Notes: generated by a model from the letters alone, not told the origin. A DNA stretch of 64,000 nt from Trifolium pratense (GCF_020283565.1 NC_060065.1:27950409-28014408), one strand, 5' to 3'. Positions 44,509-58,374 are shown, counted from the first letter of the stretch. Translations and numbers: made by a program.

Positions 44509-45824
44509 TGAAATTCTGGTATAGCAGAACCAGATGTTGTACAGGATGGCGAAACATCTAGTCTGTCATGAATAATATGGCAAGGCATATAACATTAACA
44601 ACAGATACTGAAAAAACGTAAACAGTAGATGTTCTACACGATGCTCCAACATTTGTCAGGAGCGATAGTATAATGATGTTGAACGCGATGCTTAAGCATC
44701 ACGTACCAGTACAGACAAGTTAATAATAAAGTGCAGAACGTAAAACACAAGTTATTTGTTAACCCAGTTCGGTGCAACGTCACCTAATCTGGGGGATACC
44801 AATCCAGGAGTGAATCCACTATGATAGTATTAGTTCAAAGCTAAACTCGCCCGTTTACAACTTATCACCTAATCACCACCCGTGCTATATTCTACCTAAG
44901 TCACACCTAGGTATGAGAACCTCCGCTCAACTCCTCTTAATCACAGCCACTATGATCGTACAAATAACAACTTGCAGATGAAGACACACTTCTTAAACAT
45001 TCACCAATTCCGTACTTCAAAGCTTAGGAATGGTTCACACACACTATCTCCTTGCTTAGAAGCTCTAGAGATATTACAACACTCTACTCATTACCTAAAG
45101 GTTTCTGAGTGAGGACATAGTGACCATCTCACAACCCGAGTGGTTCACTTACACCAACTCTCCTAGAGAGTGGCTACATGACACGAAACCCTAAAGACTA
45201 CATCTTGATGAACAATGGCTTCGGTTGGTAAATTAGGTTTAGCTCCTTTCTTTATATAGCATAAGCAGTATGGGCTTTGATGAGTAAACAGACAGGCTGC
45301 ACAATACTTCAGCTCCAAGAAGTCTTCTAGAAGAAAAATATATTTTCCACAAATATATTTTCACCAAATATTTATTCCTTCCATAAATATATTTATTGTC
45401 CATAAATATATTTTCAGTAACAATCTCCTGATTATATTTTCAATAATAATCTCCTTGAACCATAAAGATTTATTTGAAATAAATCTTTTATATTTTCTAC
45501 AACAATCTTCTAAAATATATTTTAGAATCAAATCTTTTATGACAATATTGAGGAATAAATAACACATAAAACGCTTTCTGAAGATTCTGGAAACACCTTT
45601 GTGTTGGCACACAAATTAAAAGGCGTGGATTAATTCTTCAATCAAATCTTTCAAAGATCTCACGCAAAAATATATCATTCGCGAAAACAGAGCGGACTGG
45701 ATGTGGTATCCAATGTTGAAGCACTGGATGTCGTATCCAATGTTGAAGCATTCTATCCAACTCAGTTCAACATCTAACTTGAATATTTGTTTTAGCAAAA
45801 TGAGGCCAACATAAAACACCAACA
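44509..45824 (-). repeat. 3' LTR of element G (1316 bp)
   Basis: Plus-strand reading TGAAATTCTGG...AACACCAACA; a TATA box (CTATATAAAG on the minus strand) at 45250-45259. Identical in length to 51847-53162. Frames in it (45361-45612, 45616-45825) are also duplicated in the other LTR and are not genes. Confidence 0.95.
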
Positions 45825-46980
45825 ATCTCCCCCTTTGGCAAATTTTTGGCTAAAACAATCTTAGACCGTTTAACCATTCCAGAGAGATACAAACACATAC
45901 ATTCCACAAACACCAGAGGTATGCAATAGCAGAATACGAACACATCTGGCTTCACATAATACTTCAGCAAAGAGATATAAACTCCTTCAAATACAAAAAG
46001 ATAATTTCTCTTTAAGAACACATCATCCGGATGGTTCAACATTTGGTAGGTCATCACAACACCCAGACATACATTAAGCGCATACATTAAGCGCATACAA
46101 GCAGAGCACTACATCACTGTAATACTCTTCACAGATTCATCAGAGCATGTCAGAACATCAGGCACAATTCTCTCCCCCTTTTTAGACACAAAATATGCCA
46201 AACAGAAACTTCATGCATTAAGAACAATAGTAAAGACCACCACAATATACATAGTGGAGAGTATCAGAGCGTAACAGATCACATACCACACTTGTAGAGC
46301 ACATTCAGAACATATGCAGAGCACATACATCAGATACTAGACATCACATACTGCTACCGTGCCACACCAGATGTTAAAGCATCCGTCAACACATCACAGA
46401 TCACCACTCCCCCTTTTAAGCTACAAATTCTCACAAATAACCACGCATTAAGCAAACAACAGAGTAGCAGTTGGGAAAGTAAATTCCAACATAACTGAGA
46501 AAAATAAATTCTCAGGCAACCAGGATGTTTCAACATCTGTCGGGATATTGCGCCACGCTCAAGTACAGAATCAGCCAGAGCAATCAAACAGAGCATTACA
46601 CAACAAAATAGTAACTGCTTACTTCATTATGCTATTCCACCTCAATATCAGAATCAGAGAAATTAATTTCACTCCCCCTGAATACATCGACACATGCTTA
46701 TCATAATGATAATCAGAAAGCAATTCTTACTCCCCCTCAGTTTTATCATCCATATCAGCACATAAGCATACAGCAGGACAAATTCAATACGACACTACAC
46801 AGGTTAGCAGATGTCTAAGTATCCGGCACCACATCATATAGTAGAACGCATCCATATAGCAGAACACGTCCAACCACTACACAGACTAGCAGAAGAGCAT
46901 GCATATGTTTCAACATCAGTTAGCACATCAGCATACTGCACACTACTAACTACCGACTACCAATTACTCCCCCTTTTTGA
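45825..46980 (-). other. Polypurine tract series of element G
   Basis: Complements of G5 purine motifs at 45825-45836 (LTR-adjacent), about 46173, 46406, 46673, 46731 and 46966. The sequence between them is non-coding and contains repeated AACATC-type words. Confidence 0.8.
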
Positions 46981-48970
46981 CAAAATAGGGTCTTCATAGA
47001 AATAGTAGAAAATCCAGAGACATAGTGCAGAATATCACAGTCCAGATGCACACATGGTGCTTCAAATTATCCAGGTCCTAACTCACAAATGTCATGAGAA
47101 CAGAAGAGTGGAAAGAGAACATGTGACCTTTCATCCATAATACCATAACCAAACTCCAGCAATATAGCATGAATATCATAAGTCAGAAGGCACAAACCTA
47201 TACTATCTTCATCACATCAATCACATAGTGCACAAAGCTACTACAACCGAAGATAACACTATGAGATACATACCTCATCAACAGTGGAGGAAACATATCA
47301 TATCCACCACATCAAACAGCATAGTTAACACACATAAAATAAACATTTTCCCTTTCTTTGCACACTATGACTTCACACAATTCTATTGATCTTTACCAAA
47401 TTCTTGTGTCTTCATCCATATAACCCATAGCCTTGTAATAGCAGAAACATTCAATCAGAGTGATTAAGGCTTAATGGTTGCTTTAGACACACATGTGTGT
47501 ATTCATAATTAAGCATGTACTAGTTACTCATATTTCTATGACTGTAACTAACTAAGTCACCCATATTTGCTATGAATGTGACCTAAGCATAAAAGTTATC
47601 TATATTTCTATGATTATGACTAAGCATGAAGAATCATCCATATTTCTATGGTTATAAGATTATGATCATGCCCTATGCCATAAGTTTATATGCTTTTTGA
47701 AATCCTTGCATGCACACAACACAGAGTAGACAGCAAAATTTATTCCTCTTCAAACATAGACATAGCAAATCAGCTCATAGCAGGAAGAACCATAACATCA
47801 ACACAACCTGATATGAGACCCATATACTACTACTGCAAGGAGTAGTACTACTGCACACAATATGACAAGGGCCTAAGAGAACATTGTTCCAAAATTCAGC
47901 TTCTCATAGAACTTATCTTTATTAGAACACAGACTTTCACTTCTGAACACTTTCTTCAAAATGAAAGAGACATTATCTAAGAGAGCATAAAAGATAGTGA
48001 CATGTCAACTCTCTTCCTATCAGGTGACATGATGTTTAGCATATCATCCTCAACATATGGCTCAGAGTCACATACATATGAATATAAACCAGTTTCAGCC
48101 TCAAGAGGTACATACCAAAATCACATAAGAACATCAAGCCAGAGGTTTTAGTAAAGAATCTGAAACGGTCAGATATAGTAGTAATAATCACCTTTTGAAC
48201 ATCACATATCTGAGCATTATCACATCTGATTATACCACATCTGAACACATATAGTACTTCTCAGCAGAATGTACATCCACACAAACATCCATAACATGAC
48301 TAGATCTCTTTCAGTCACACTTTGAGCAACAACTTGATCAAGTGGAAGTTCATCAGAATCAGTTTCTTCCACCACATTCAAAACCTAAATACTCCAAACA
48401 ACCATTTGGTTTATCTTCAACCTCATCAGATAGGGGACTCTCAGAACCATATCAACTTCAGTTTAGGGAATTATAGAACAGGTTTCAACAACATTAGCAG
48501 GTTGGTCTAGGATGGTTCAACATCCGATAGGACATCAGACTCAGGTGAGGTTTCTTTGGGGGACACAACCACAACTTTAGTAGGGGATGACAGAGTGTGA
48601 AAACCAACAATTTTGGAAGATGACACATGAACAATTTAAAAAAAATGTAATCAACAACCACAACATTCATGCTAGATTGACCTATGATTTTTAAGTGATC
48701 TAGGTTTATCTAGAATTACAATTTCAGAGACAGATCTCACAGATGTTCCAACACTACCCACAACATTTGAACCGATAGAACCTTTAACAGAGGTAATCAC
48801 ATTTGATTCAACATTGGGGGTGACAACTAAATCAATGAGGTTATAAAAAAAACTTGGTAGGTTCATTAACATCATCAACAGTAACATAAATAGACTTTTC
48901 TAGGGTCTTTTGAAAGATAGGATTAACCTGGATAATAGATTTAGAAACAGGTTTCCTAGATGATGCAACA
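46981..48970 (-). pseudogene. Decayed env-like/third-ORF region of element G
   Basis: No long ORF. Between the RNase H remnant and the PPTs, the minus-strand segment 48600-48960 still reads as short env-like stretches (for example VTVDDVNEP) interrupted by stops. The 47460-47680 part has repeated CATATTTCTATGATTGTGAC-like words. Assignment is by position and weak similarity. Confidence 0.4.
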
Positions 48971-49203
48971 TTGTGTTCAACTTTGTATTCTTTCAGCACC
49001 TACTTCATCCACAAGAGTTGTGAACAACTACTCTCAGCTGCTATGTAATCAACCTCTGCAGTAGACAAGGATACACTATTTTTGCTTCTTGATAAACCAG
49101 GAAATTAGATTATTCTCCAAAAAGAAACAACCTCCATAAGTACTTTTCTTATCATCACCACTTCTTATCCAATCAACAAGACAATACCCCACCAGTATAA
49201 AAT
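48970..49203 (-). pseudogene. RNase H remnant of element G
   Basis: Minus-strand codons align with the Copia RNase H block of E: LVGYC..DW...DDKKST, then GGCFFLENNLISW, then [23 protein letters not shown] followed by an in-frame stop. Key acidic positions are altered (the CDAD motif reads CLVD). It shows that G descends from a Sirevirus pol-bearing ancestor. Confidence 0.8.
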
Positions 49204-51832
49204 TTGTACCATGGGAGAACAGAATATCATAGTCACACGTACCAATAACTTACTTCATATCAAACTCAGATTGCATCTGCTGGCCAATGTTGGACCATCT
49301 GGTTCGACATTTCTCCAAACACAATCTTACCAACAATAAAGACTCTTGGAGAGTCCTTTCAAAAAATCTGTAGAGAAAAATAAATTCTCTCAAACTCAAC
49401 CATTTAACCACTTGAGAAATCTGTGAATAATTGATATAATTATCCAGCTTGATATGGTTAGAATCAACCACTCTTTGTTAAGATCACAAATAATTTCATA
49501 ATGTCACAACATGTTGTCTGACATCATATCCTCTTATGAGGCATAAGATCTCCACAAGCTTGAACAACACTCTAGACAATATATGTATCATGATAGCAAC
49601 AGTTCACAGATAAACACCAATGCTCCACCAGAAGATGAAACCTTGAGTACTAGATGAAAACATGCGAAAGACTTCATGCTTTCATGTTGAAGAGCAACAT
49701 TAACTCCCTCAGTAGAGTCAATCCTGAGTCAGATATTCTCACTCCTTGAGAATACATCCAAGCACTCTGACTCCTTCAATTATTAAGGACACATCTGATC
49801 ATTGTCCTTGTAGAACCACATTTTGTATCATGACCTTTTGAATAGGCAAGATGTCATGCATAGCCAGAACATACTATTAAAACAAGATCAGAACCTCCAC
49901 ATTCTGATTCACATAGTCAGAAGTGCCTCTTCTAACCATACTGCTTGAGCACTCCCATGCACAATCCCAAGCACCTTCCACAAAAACACCCATCAATAAT
50001 TATGATGTTTCAACATCATTTGGGTCATCAGCCTTTGATTTCAGAACCCAGTTACGTTGGTTCGTAAATCATCATTCAAAGGACTCATTGTGCATAAACA
50101 TCCTTCAAGGAGTTCATAACAGAGTACCACCAGTGCAGATCATACTGGTTTTTAAAAAACACCTGAATACAATAGAGAGAAATGAACTCTCATAAAAGAA
50201 TCAATGGAAAAAATAAATTCCCTCAAAGTTGAGAAAAATAAATTCTCAGGTAAAACGATGCTTCAACATATATTAGAGCATTGAGCCACATCAGACAAAC
50301 AGTACTACTCCATAAACAAATACGCAGTCTCTCGTCAAAGTATTCACCATCAGTCTTATGCACAACATCAACAGAGGATATACAAACACTCAGCTCCCAT
50401 CAAAGTAATTATCATTTGACAGATAGGATTACCTTCTCATACAAGGTAGGACATTAGATTTGACATCCTTCTTCTACATATATCTGGCACCAACAAGTGA
50501 CACTCAGTCATGACAGCTTGCCACAAATTATTCAGATTAGGTCAGTGGCTTGACCTTGTACTCCACCTTGAGTAGAACCCACATCCTTGGCTGAAGAGGC
50601 AGATCCTTGAGATAATGCTTCAGCATCAATTCAAACATCAATCTCAACCCATGAGTTTCACCCTGAACTATGGTCTGGAGATACCATAATAGTCCATAAC
50701 TCTTGCAAGGGGACACAAGAGGATCAACCATCAATAGTTGATCATCCTTCAATACTAAATCATCCACACATGCAGGGACCTGCATATTATACATCTCAAG
50801 AAATTTCTTCTAATGTTCAGACTTTTTGTATGACTTTGAGATGTTGGATGCCATTCTTCTGCACTTATAGAGGAGATTCCCTATAACAAGTATCTGGAGC
50901 AGTCTTCAAAAAACAATGGCAATAACTTGTCATTATTCACCATAAGTCACCTTATCAGACTAAATCTGCTTCTCCCAATACACAAGAATCACATTCAATC
51001 CTTGCAACATAACCGTTCCATTATGTGAGGACACCACATAACTGGACCACAAGTCAAAGAGGAACTTCCCATATAGATACTAGGGAACCATAATCATTTG
51101 GTCCCAAAAGTAATGACTCCTCCTTGCTTAATCATGCATTCATACAACTATAGATATTATCACCAGAACATAATAACATGCATGGTTAGAACATCATATA
51201 GCACATCATACCACAACTGCACAGCTACTCATCAGATAAGATAACATCATATAGCACATCAATACTGCACACAAATACAACTACCACTTACTTGGATCAG
51301 AAATAAACTAACCCAAGAGGTCAACCATGTGTTAATCGTGTCCTGACCAACATGCTTATCTAAGACATGTTTCTAGCGTAGAAAATATCTCAGACACAGA
51401 TGCTTCATCTTCCAGATCAGGAGAAGGTTACAAACATATGGAACCAATACACATTTGTTCAGCACCCAAGCATCTGCCATGCCCTACTATCATCCAACAA
51501 GATTCTACAAAATCTGCTCATCCGATGTTCCAACATCTAGTAAGGCATCACTTCCCTTCTAAAGGAGCACACAAAGAAATCCTCTATCAACACCAGTTTG
51601 AAAATAAATCAAACCATGTAACAACTCATTACCAAATCTATACGCCTGAACACCAATAGACAGGTCTACTACACACCCTGTCATGAATAGTCCATCCTCC
51701 ACTTCTAGGGACCATTCAATCAATATGAACTTCTCCAAGTTCAAACAATTTTTTTTTTCAGTATTCCTTTCTTGCCCATAACCAGAAAGTATCTTTCCTT
51801 GGATCTCATCCAGAAAACAGAACAGGATGCCT
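49204..51832 (-). other. Interior of element G without recognisable genes
   Basis: 2.6 kb corresponding by position to leader, gag and most of pol, but only short broken frames are present (longest 85 codons at 50537-50794). I see no zinc knuckle, DSG protease, integrase or YVDD motif, so this part has been deleted or replaced. Confidence 0.55.
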
Positions 51833-51833
51833 G

Positions 51834-51845
51834 CTCTGATACCAA
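51834..51845 (-). other. Primer-binding site of element G
   Basis: Minus strand TGGTATCAGAGC, exact initiator-Met complement adjacent to the 5' LTR. Retaining an intact PBS despite lost genes fits a mobilised non-autonomous element. Confidence 0.9.
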
Positions 51846-51846
51846 T

Positions 51847-53162
51847 TGAAATTCTGGTATAGCAGAACTAGATGTTGTACAGGATGGCGAAACATCTAGT
51901 CTGTCATGAATAATATGGCAAGGCATATAACATTAACAACAGATACTGAAAAAACGTAAACAGTAGATGTTCTACACGATGCTCCAACATTTGTCAGGAG
52001 CGATAGTATAATGATGTTGAACGCGATGCTTAAGCATCACGTACCAGTACAGACAAGTTAATAATAAAGTGCAGAACGTAAAACACAAGTTATTTGTTAA
52101 CCCAGTTCGGTGCAACGTCACCTAATCTGGGGGATACCAATCCAGGAGTGAATCCACTATGATAGTATTAGTTCAAAGCTAAACTCGCCCGTTTACAACT
52201 TATCACCTAATCACCACCCGTGCTATATTCTACCTAAGTCACACCTAGGTATGAGAACCTCTGCTCAACTCCTCTTAATCACAGCCACTATGATCGTACA
52301 AATAACAACTTGCAGATGAAGACACACTTCTTAAACATTCACCAATTCCGTACTTCAAAGCTTAGGAATGGTTCACACACACTATCTCCTTGCTTAGAAG
52401 CTCTAGAGATATTACAACACTCTACTCATTACCTAAAGGTTTCTGAGTGAGGACATAGTGACCATCTCACAACCCGAGTGGTTCACTTACACCAACTCTC
52501 CTAGAGAGTGGCTACATGACACGAAACCCTAAAGACTACATCTTGATGAACAATGGCTTCGGTTGGTAAATTAGGTTTAGCTCCTTTCTTTATATAGCAT
52601 AAGCAGTATGGGCTTTGATGAGTAAACAGACAGGCTGCACAATACTTCAGCTCCAAGAAGTCTTCTAGAAGAAAAATATATTTTCCACAAATATATTTTC
52701 ACCAAATATTTATTCCTTCCATAAATATATTTATTGTCCATAAATATATTTTCAGTAACAATCTCCTGATTATATTTTCAATAATAATCTCCTTGAACCA
52801 TAAAGATTTATTTGAAATAAATCTTTTATATTTTCTACAACAATCTTCTAAAATATATTTTAGAATCAAATCTTTTATGACAATATTGAGGAATAAATAA
52901 CACATAAAACGCTTTCTGAAGATTCTGGAAACACCTTTGTGTTGGCACACAAATTAAAAGGCGTGGATTAATTCTTCAATCAAATCTTTCAAAGATCTCA
53001 CGCAAAAATATATCATTCGCGAAAACAGAGCGGACTGGATGTGGTATCCAATGTTGAAGCACTGGATGTCGTATCCAATGTTGAAGCATTCTATCCAACT
53101 CAGTTCAACATCTAACTTGAATATTTGTTTTAGCAAAATGAGGCCAACATAAAACACCAACA
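51847..53162 (-). repeat. 5' LTR of element G (1316 bp)
   Basis: Near-identical copy of 44509-45824, with the TATA box at about 52587-52597. The outer edge is followed by the TSD GTATT (53163-53167). Confidence 0.95.
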
Positions 53163-53327
53163 GTATTGTTACACAAGTTGAGCCATGAGTGATATCAATG
53201 ATCAAAGTTTTGGAAGATTAAAAATTAGGCTAAAATTACGATGCATCGTTAAAATTATTTATGTGAAATAAATCAGAAAATCTTCAACGTGAGATCCCAA
53301 TAATTTAATGATAAATATCTTGAGTAA

Positions 53328-53465
53328 TCATTCAATAAATGTAGCTCAAATGATAGCTACCAGGGACATTATTGGAGTGACTGAGGTTCGAGCCCCGTAT
53401 TACACGTTTATCCACATTTTAAAGTGCGAGTCTTGTCATTAGGCTACTTTGGCCAAACAAAATAT
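53328..53465 (+). mobile_element. tRNA-derived SINE
   Basis: 138 bp between the 13-bp direct repeats ATATCTTGAGTAA (53315-53327 and 53466-53478). Internal RNA polymerase III promoter: A box TAGCTCAAATGA (53342-53353) and B box GGTTCGAGCCC (53385-53395). The remainder has no tRNA fold and ends in an A/T-rich tail (AACAAAAT). This combination is diagnostic of a plant SINE. Confidence 0.85.
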
Positions 53466-53478
53466 ATATCTTGAGTAA

Positions 53479-54926
53479 CCAGACTTAAGAGACACGTAGT
53501 ATAAAGAATGCACAATATCTTTTAACAATTATTGTCTATAATTTGTTTTGCAACTATAATAAAGAAAATACACAATTTCTTATTAATTTTTTTTGCAACT
53601 ATAATGGACGACACGTACAAGGTTGGCATGGATAGTATTTTTAAGAGCAGTGCTATTTACTACGAATGGTTAATTCACGAATCCTGCGAATGCCTACTAT
53701 GATGTGCACCGTGTGGTGTTTCACTACTTCTTTTTTATCTTTTTTAAATAATTACTTATTATATTTTGATGCGGTGCCAAAAAGCTCTTCCACTATGTGG
53801 TTGTAACCCGTCTCTCCCGAAAAGCTATTTCCAGTTTTCCACAGATCTAACATCCCTGGAATGTGTTTTGGTTCTTTTGGATAGCCACTACCAATAAAAC
53901 TTGTTTTGCTGCCACCATTTTTGCCTGATATCACTAATCTCTTCTTTATGCTTACTTTCAACTTTTACAAGCTTCTTTTTTTCTTACCATAAGGTTTCCA
54001 TGGCTAATCCTTATGACTAGTAGTTAAAGACAATCACAAGTGACAACTGAAGGAAAATATATGAAAGAGAGAAAGAGAGGAAAGAATAACAACAGGAAAG
54101 CCCAATTAAAGAGTCATCATGGGGAAGCAACAGGGGAGTAGAAAGTGATTTTATTTTATTTTTTTACAAAATTATTGGGGTGAGAAAGGTTGAAGATACA
54201 CAACACTTCATGGGCCCTACAATCTTTTGGAAATTTAACTGGTTAAATGAAACACATCACCGAATCGTGGAATTCGTGGTTGAAATTTTCGTTGCATTAA
54301 GCATTATTCTATTTTTAAAGCCCGTATTTAAGTAGGGTTTTTTGGTTCGGCCCGATAAAACTCGAAATCCATTCAAATCGTCCTGTTTAGGGTTGAGTAG
54401 TCCGTTTTGATGCTCAAAATTATACCAAAGGAATACATAAACCAATTAAAGTTTGGTTATACAATTAAAAGTAAATTCATGCGCTATATATGCAGAATGT
54501 GGAAGTTGCTTTATAAACGCTCTTTAATCCCTTTTTTCCACTATAAAGTACTTGCTTCCAAAAGATATACCAAGTGAATGATCGATCACTTAAAAATCGG
54601 AAGGTTAACAAAAAAGATGTTGATGTGTCAAATTTTAAATGAAGAACAAGACCAAAAAGATGTATGGTATTTGACCTAAGTTTTCTCTTTTCTCTTATCG
54701 ATCAATGAACAAAATTTGGATTTGTCCATAGAGAGAATAAAATAGTGTATCCATTAATTAATTAAGCGTGTAATAAATTAAGGGGAATTTTGTTTTCAGG
54801 ATACTAAATGGATCTTGTTAACATGTACATATAAGACACATGATAAGGTATCTTAATATAGAAATTTAACATTTAATGATACAAAACATTTAATGTTTGA
54901 AAAGTTAAAATGCACAAATTATAAAG
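53479..54926. other. Intergenic sequence without a supported gene
   Basis: AT-rich. One 69-codon minus frame (53752-53961) follows a GTAAG-like donor and is slightly gene-like, but I cannot assign it. No LTR edges found. The last nine bases AATTATAAA are the left TSD of the foldback element. Confidence 0.4.
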
Positions 54927-55324
54927 GGGAGGGATCAAATTACACCGGTGTAACATTTGAGTAATGTTACACCGCTCAATAACGCTTCAACGAATACAAA
55001 TTTTACAAAATCCACCGTTGGATTGAAAGTTTATATCATTTAGACCGTCCATGTTCAATTTTACAAAAATCTAAAATCGTTTGATATGTTATTGAGACCG
55101 ATCAAGATTAACGCTTTATGTGTTTTTATTGAATACCGTAAAGCTTGATCAATCTCAATAACATATCAAATGATTTTAGATTTTTATAGAATTGAACATG
55201 AATGATCTATATGATATAAACTTTCAATCCAACGGTGGATTTTGTAAAATTTGTATTCGTTGAAGCGTTATTAAGCGGTGTAACATTACTCAAATGTTAC
55301 ACCGATGTAATTTGATCCCTCCCC
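54927..55324. mobile_element. 398-bp foldback MITE, Mutator-type
   Basis: Almost the whole element is a hairpin: GGGGAGGGATCAAATTACA... at the left is repeated in inverse as ...TGTAATTTGATCCCTCCCC at the right, arms about 180 bp, loop about 40 bp near 55105-55145. A perfect 9-bp TSD AATTATAAA (54918-54926 and 55325-55333) indicates Mutator-type mobilisation. The arms contain an inner palindrome GGTGTAACATTTGAGTAATGTTACACC. Confidence 0.9.
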
Positions 55325-55333
55325 AATTATAAA

Positions 55334-56299
55334 ATATAATTTATATTTTTGCTTCCTTAACATGTGCCATATATACACATGTTAACATTCTCCATATTAA
55401 ATACTTGTTGTGTCGTATCTCATCTTAATTTTTATTTATTTTTATAAATGTACTTATCTTAATTTTCCTCTTTATATCCAAACTGAACAGTGAACAAAGA
55501 GGGAAATCTATCTTACACGTTTCAATCTATCTCAAGTGAAGAGAACTCAACACACACCTTTTAATTTATCATTTCCTTTAAGTTGAGTATATAATATATA
55601 TCTTTAATATCAGGTGCACATACAAATGGCCTAGCTAATGAATAATGAATGTTACTGCATAATATCCATTTATCTTTTCAGAATCATGCCAAATAATTTC
55701 ACATCTCTTTTCATTAGCATTCAAGGAATCATAACTGTAAATTGTAAAACATGGCAAGTATTATTATCAAGGTTTGAAATTTGAATTGCACAAGAGTATA
55801 CTAAAAAATCTCCAAGGAAAAATTTATCAGAAGTTAAACAAGATAGAATTTCTAAGGTCAATTTATGAAACCGTGTAATTACCAATGTTAAACAACTTTT
55901 TTCCCTTGATTACAACCCAATCAGGAAATTAGGAAGACTATACTATATATACAGTATATCAACATCAACAAATTAACTACTACATTTATGTCTTAACCTA
56001 AAGCACAAAAATATTATATGAAATCTTCAAGCTCATATCACATATCTGCAATCAAAATATATTTAGACATTAAATTATGTATTCTGCCTGCCTTTCTATA
56101 ATATACCATCAGAAATCAACACGGCATACCCCAAATCTCATCTGATGAAGGCCACCATGTAGTGATACTAAAATTGAATAGGAAATAAAGCTATGATAGG
56201 AATCATAGTTGCAATACAAAAGGAATTTGAGATGTGAAAAGAGAGTTTGGGAGAGAAGAATAACAACTTCACCAATCACATAAAAATGAGAAATAACTC
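55334..56299. other. Intergenic sequence, possible retroelement tail
   Basis: No gene. On the minus strand 56109-56299, downstream of the chimeric frame, reads like an LTR/leader segment (TTCTTCTCTCCCAAACTCTC), and a TTTGATTGCAG tract at about 56040-56052 resembles a splice acceptor. Neither is proven. Confidence 0.35.
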
Positions 56300-58374
56300 T
56301 TAGTTCACTATATATACTATCCATGTGTGATAAAATCCCTTAGTGTGATAATTCGCATCAAGCTTAACAGAATGACCTTCATTTGCCTCTTGTGAGACCC
56401 TCCACTCCTCATTTGCTGACTCATTAGTTTCCAGACCCTTCCCTTTATTTTGTCTCATTACAATACCATCCCCTTTAAAACTAACCTTGTCCTCAAGGTT
56501 GAAATTAAGATAAAGGTGTTGATTGGGAGTAGTAACTCCTAAAGTAAGCTCCAAGTTAAGCATGCCTTCTTTATGGACTAGAGAATACAATTGGATGATA
56601 GCAACATATTTCCATGTGACTTCCAAGTTCAAAGCAAAGCACACCGTGCCAAAAGACAATCCACCCGGATCCCATTTCTTGTAGTGCCATGGAAAAACAA
56701 TAAGATGAACACAAAGTAGATCAAGCTTTGCACTTTGTGACCAAGATCCAAGCATTCCTACCATCTCAACATTTGTAACAGCTGGCATTATTGAAGTGTG
56801 TACACTCAGTAAATGTGCTAGTGTAGTAAAAGCAACATAAAAATAAGTCAGGCACGGAACTTGAATTAATGAAGCAGCAACATCTTCAAGAGACACAACA
56901 ATGACAATTCCAATACAAGTGGTGTAGTGTAGGCCAACTCCCTTGCCAACTATTGGTGCAATTAACTCATCAATCATGTTGGCATTCATTTCACAGTTGT
57001 AAGTCATTGCAGAATAGTATGCTATCATATCCTTCTTTTGCACATCATGAAATAGGTCACAGGCTTTGTGAATGCTGCCATAGTGTGCATAACAGTCACT
57101 GAATGAATGGACCAATTGATCTTTCCATATCATGAGAATGTCACTAATGTGTGATTCAATCCGGTACCAATACTCTCGATCCAACCACGGTGAACATGAT
57201 GAACGAGTCTCTCCTTTGTGAGTCCTAAAATCATTTGATGCTCTCCGGCATGCAATGATTGCTTCATAATATTTCTCTTTCCAAATACTCATTGCATCAG
57301 TACGCAAGCAATGGCTAACAACCTTTAGAGCAAACACAAACTCTTCAATTGATATATTTTCCTCTCTAAAATTCCTCCAAAGTTGAACCAAAGAAGAATG
57401 ATAATCCCCCGACACATGAAAAAACAAACTTGACAGCAGCTTTTGTTGCTTCCATCCAGTGAAGATTTTATAGCCGTATACACGTCTTTGAGTTTTCAAC
57501 TTTCTATTCTTTGTCCACTGAAAATAGCATATAGACCTACACAATTTTTCATAAGAGAAATACCATATGTCTCCCATACTTTTAGTCCCAACCAATCTCT
57601 TTAAAAATTTAATGTTCTTCTCAAAGACATTGAGCACAACAAGAAAACTATGATACTCAATATTAGTCCAAGATGGAGCATTTAACAATCCAGTACAAAC
57701 AGATTTTCCATGTGTAATTTCAAGAGTAGTTACGATTTCTCCAATAGATACATTATTACCAACACCATTTGTCATAGCTACATTATCTGGTGCAATTCCA
57801 TGTTCCCCAAATCCACAAAAGTGGTTGTCCAGAGGACTAATTTTTGACAGAACCTCATTAGCGACTAAGAGTGCTTCTATTAGTTTAATGATACCGTAAA
57901 CTACAAGAAAGTAGCCAGGAGACAATTCTATCCTACCACCCTTTAATTTCATGTATCCATAACCATTTTCATCATACAAAATGAACATTGTACCACATGC
58001 TTCATTTTTAATTTTGCCTAATGTACCCACCACAATGCTATATTCAATATACCAAGATTTAATATGATCAGGTGGTGCAGGTGGCTGTGGAGGATTCGAT
58101 ATTGTGCGATAGGTCCAATCTGGTGGTTTTGGCAGCAGCGACTTCATTGAGACATTTCGTCGAGCATGAGAAAGGCATGTTTGTATCGAGCTAGACAACA
58201 TTATTATTGGATATGGTGATTTTGCTGTACATAGCCATTTTGAAATTGACTCGTTATCTTGTGGCTCGTGCTGTGAAATCAAGGCCAGTGTCTCTGTAGT
58301 AACCTCCAAACCAATTTTAGTGAATCGTCGATCCCTCTGTCTTGGTGTTCCATGAATCCTCGTGAATGACTCTG
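56300..58374 (-). pseudogene. Chimeric open frame with PPR-like and Gypsy-like pieces, left part
   Basis: About 690 codons open on the minus strand, with no ATG start in this part; the frame continues into 62819-62936 once element H and one TSD copy are removed. A segment near 57000-57100 (YGSIHKACDLFHDVQKKDMIAY) has the form of a pentatricopeptide repeat. The C-terminal end (FNLEDKVSFKGDGIV, about 56455-56510) resembles the end of Gypsy polyproteins. Pieces between are unassigned. I read it as a mosaic of captured gene and retroelement fragments, not a functional gene; the absence of stops over 2 kb is notable. Confidence 0.45.

Larger units (their letters stand above)
44509..53162 (-). mobile_element. 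Non-autonomous Sirevirus derivative (element G)
   Basis: TSD GTATT (44504-44508 and 53163-53167), two 1316-bp LTRs, PBS, and at least six PPT-like motifs. The LTRs differ at only two positions that I can find (C/T in AGAAC(C/T)AGATG and C/T in ACCTC(C/T)GCTC). The 6.0-kb interior has no intact gag or pol, only decayed pieces such as RNase H. LTR start and layout are related to E and F. It was probably mobilised by proteins of an autonomous relative. Confidence 0.93.

Noticed and set aside
53342..53395. tRNA gene
   Set aside because: A and B boxes are present but no acceptor stem or anticodon arm can be formed, and flanking 13-bp duplications show a SINE.
53752..53961. 69-codon minus frame after a GTAAG donor-like site as a host exon
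   Set aside because: No recognisable domain, no acceptor pairing and no neighbouring exons; too weak to report as a gene.
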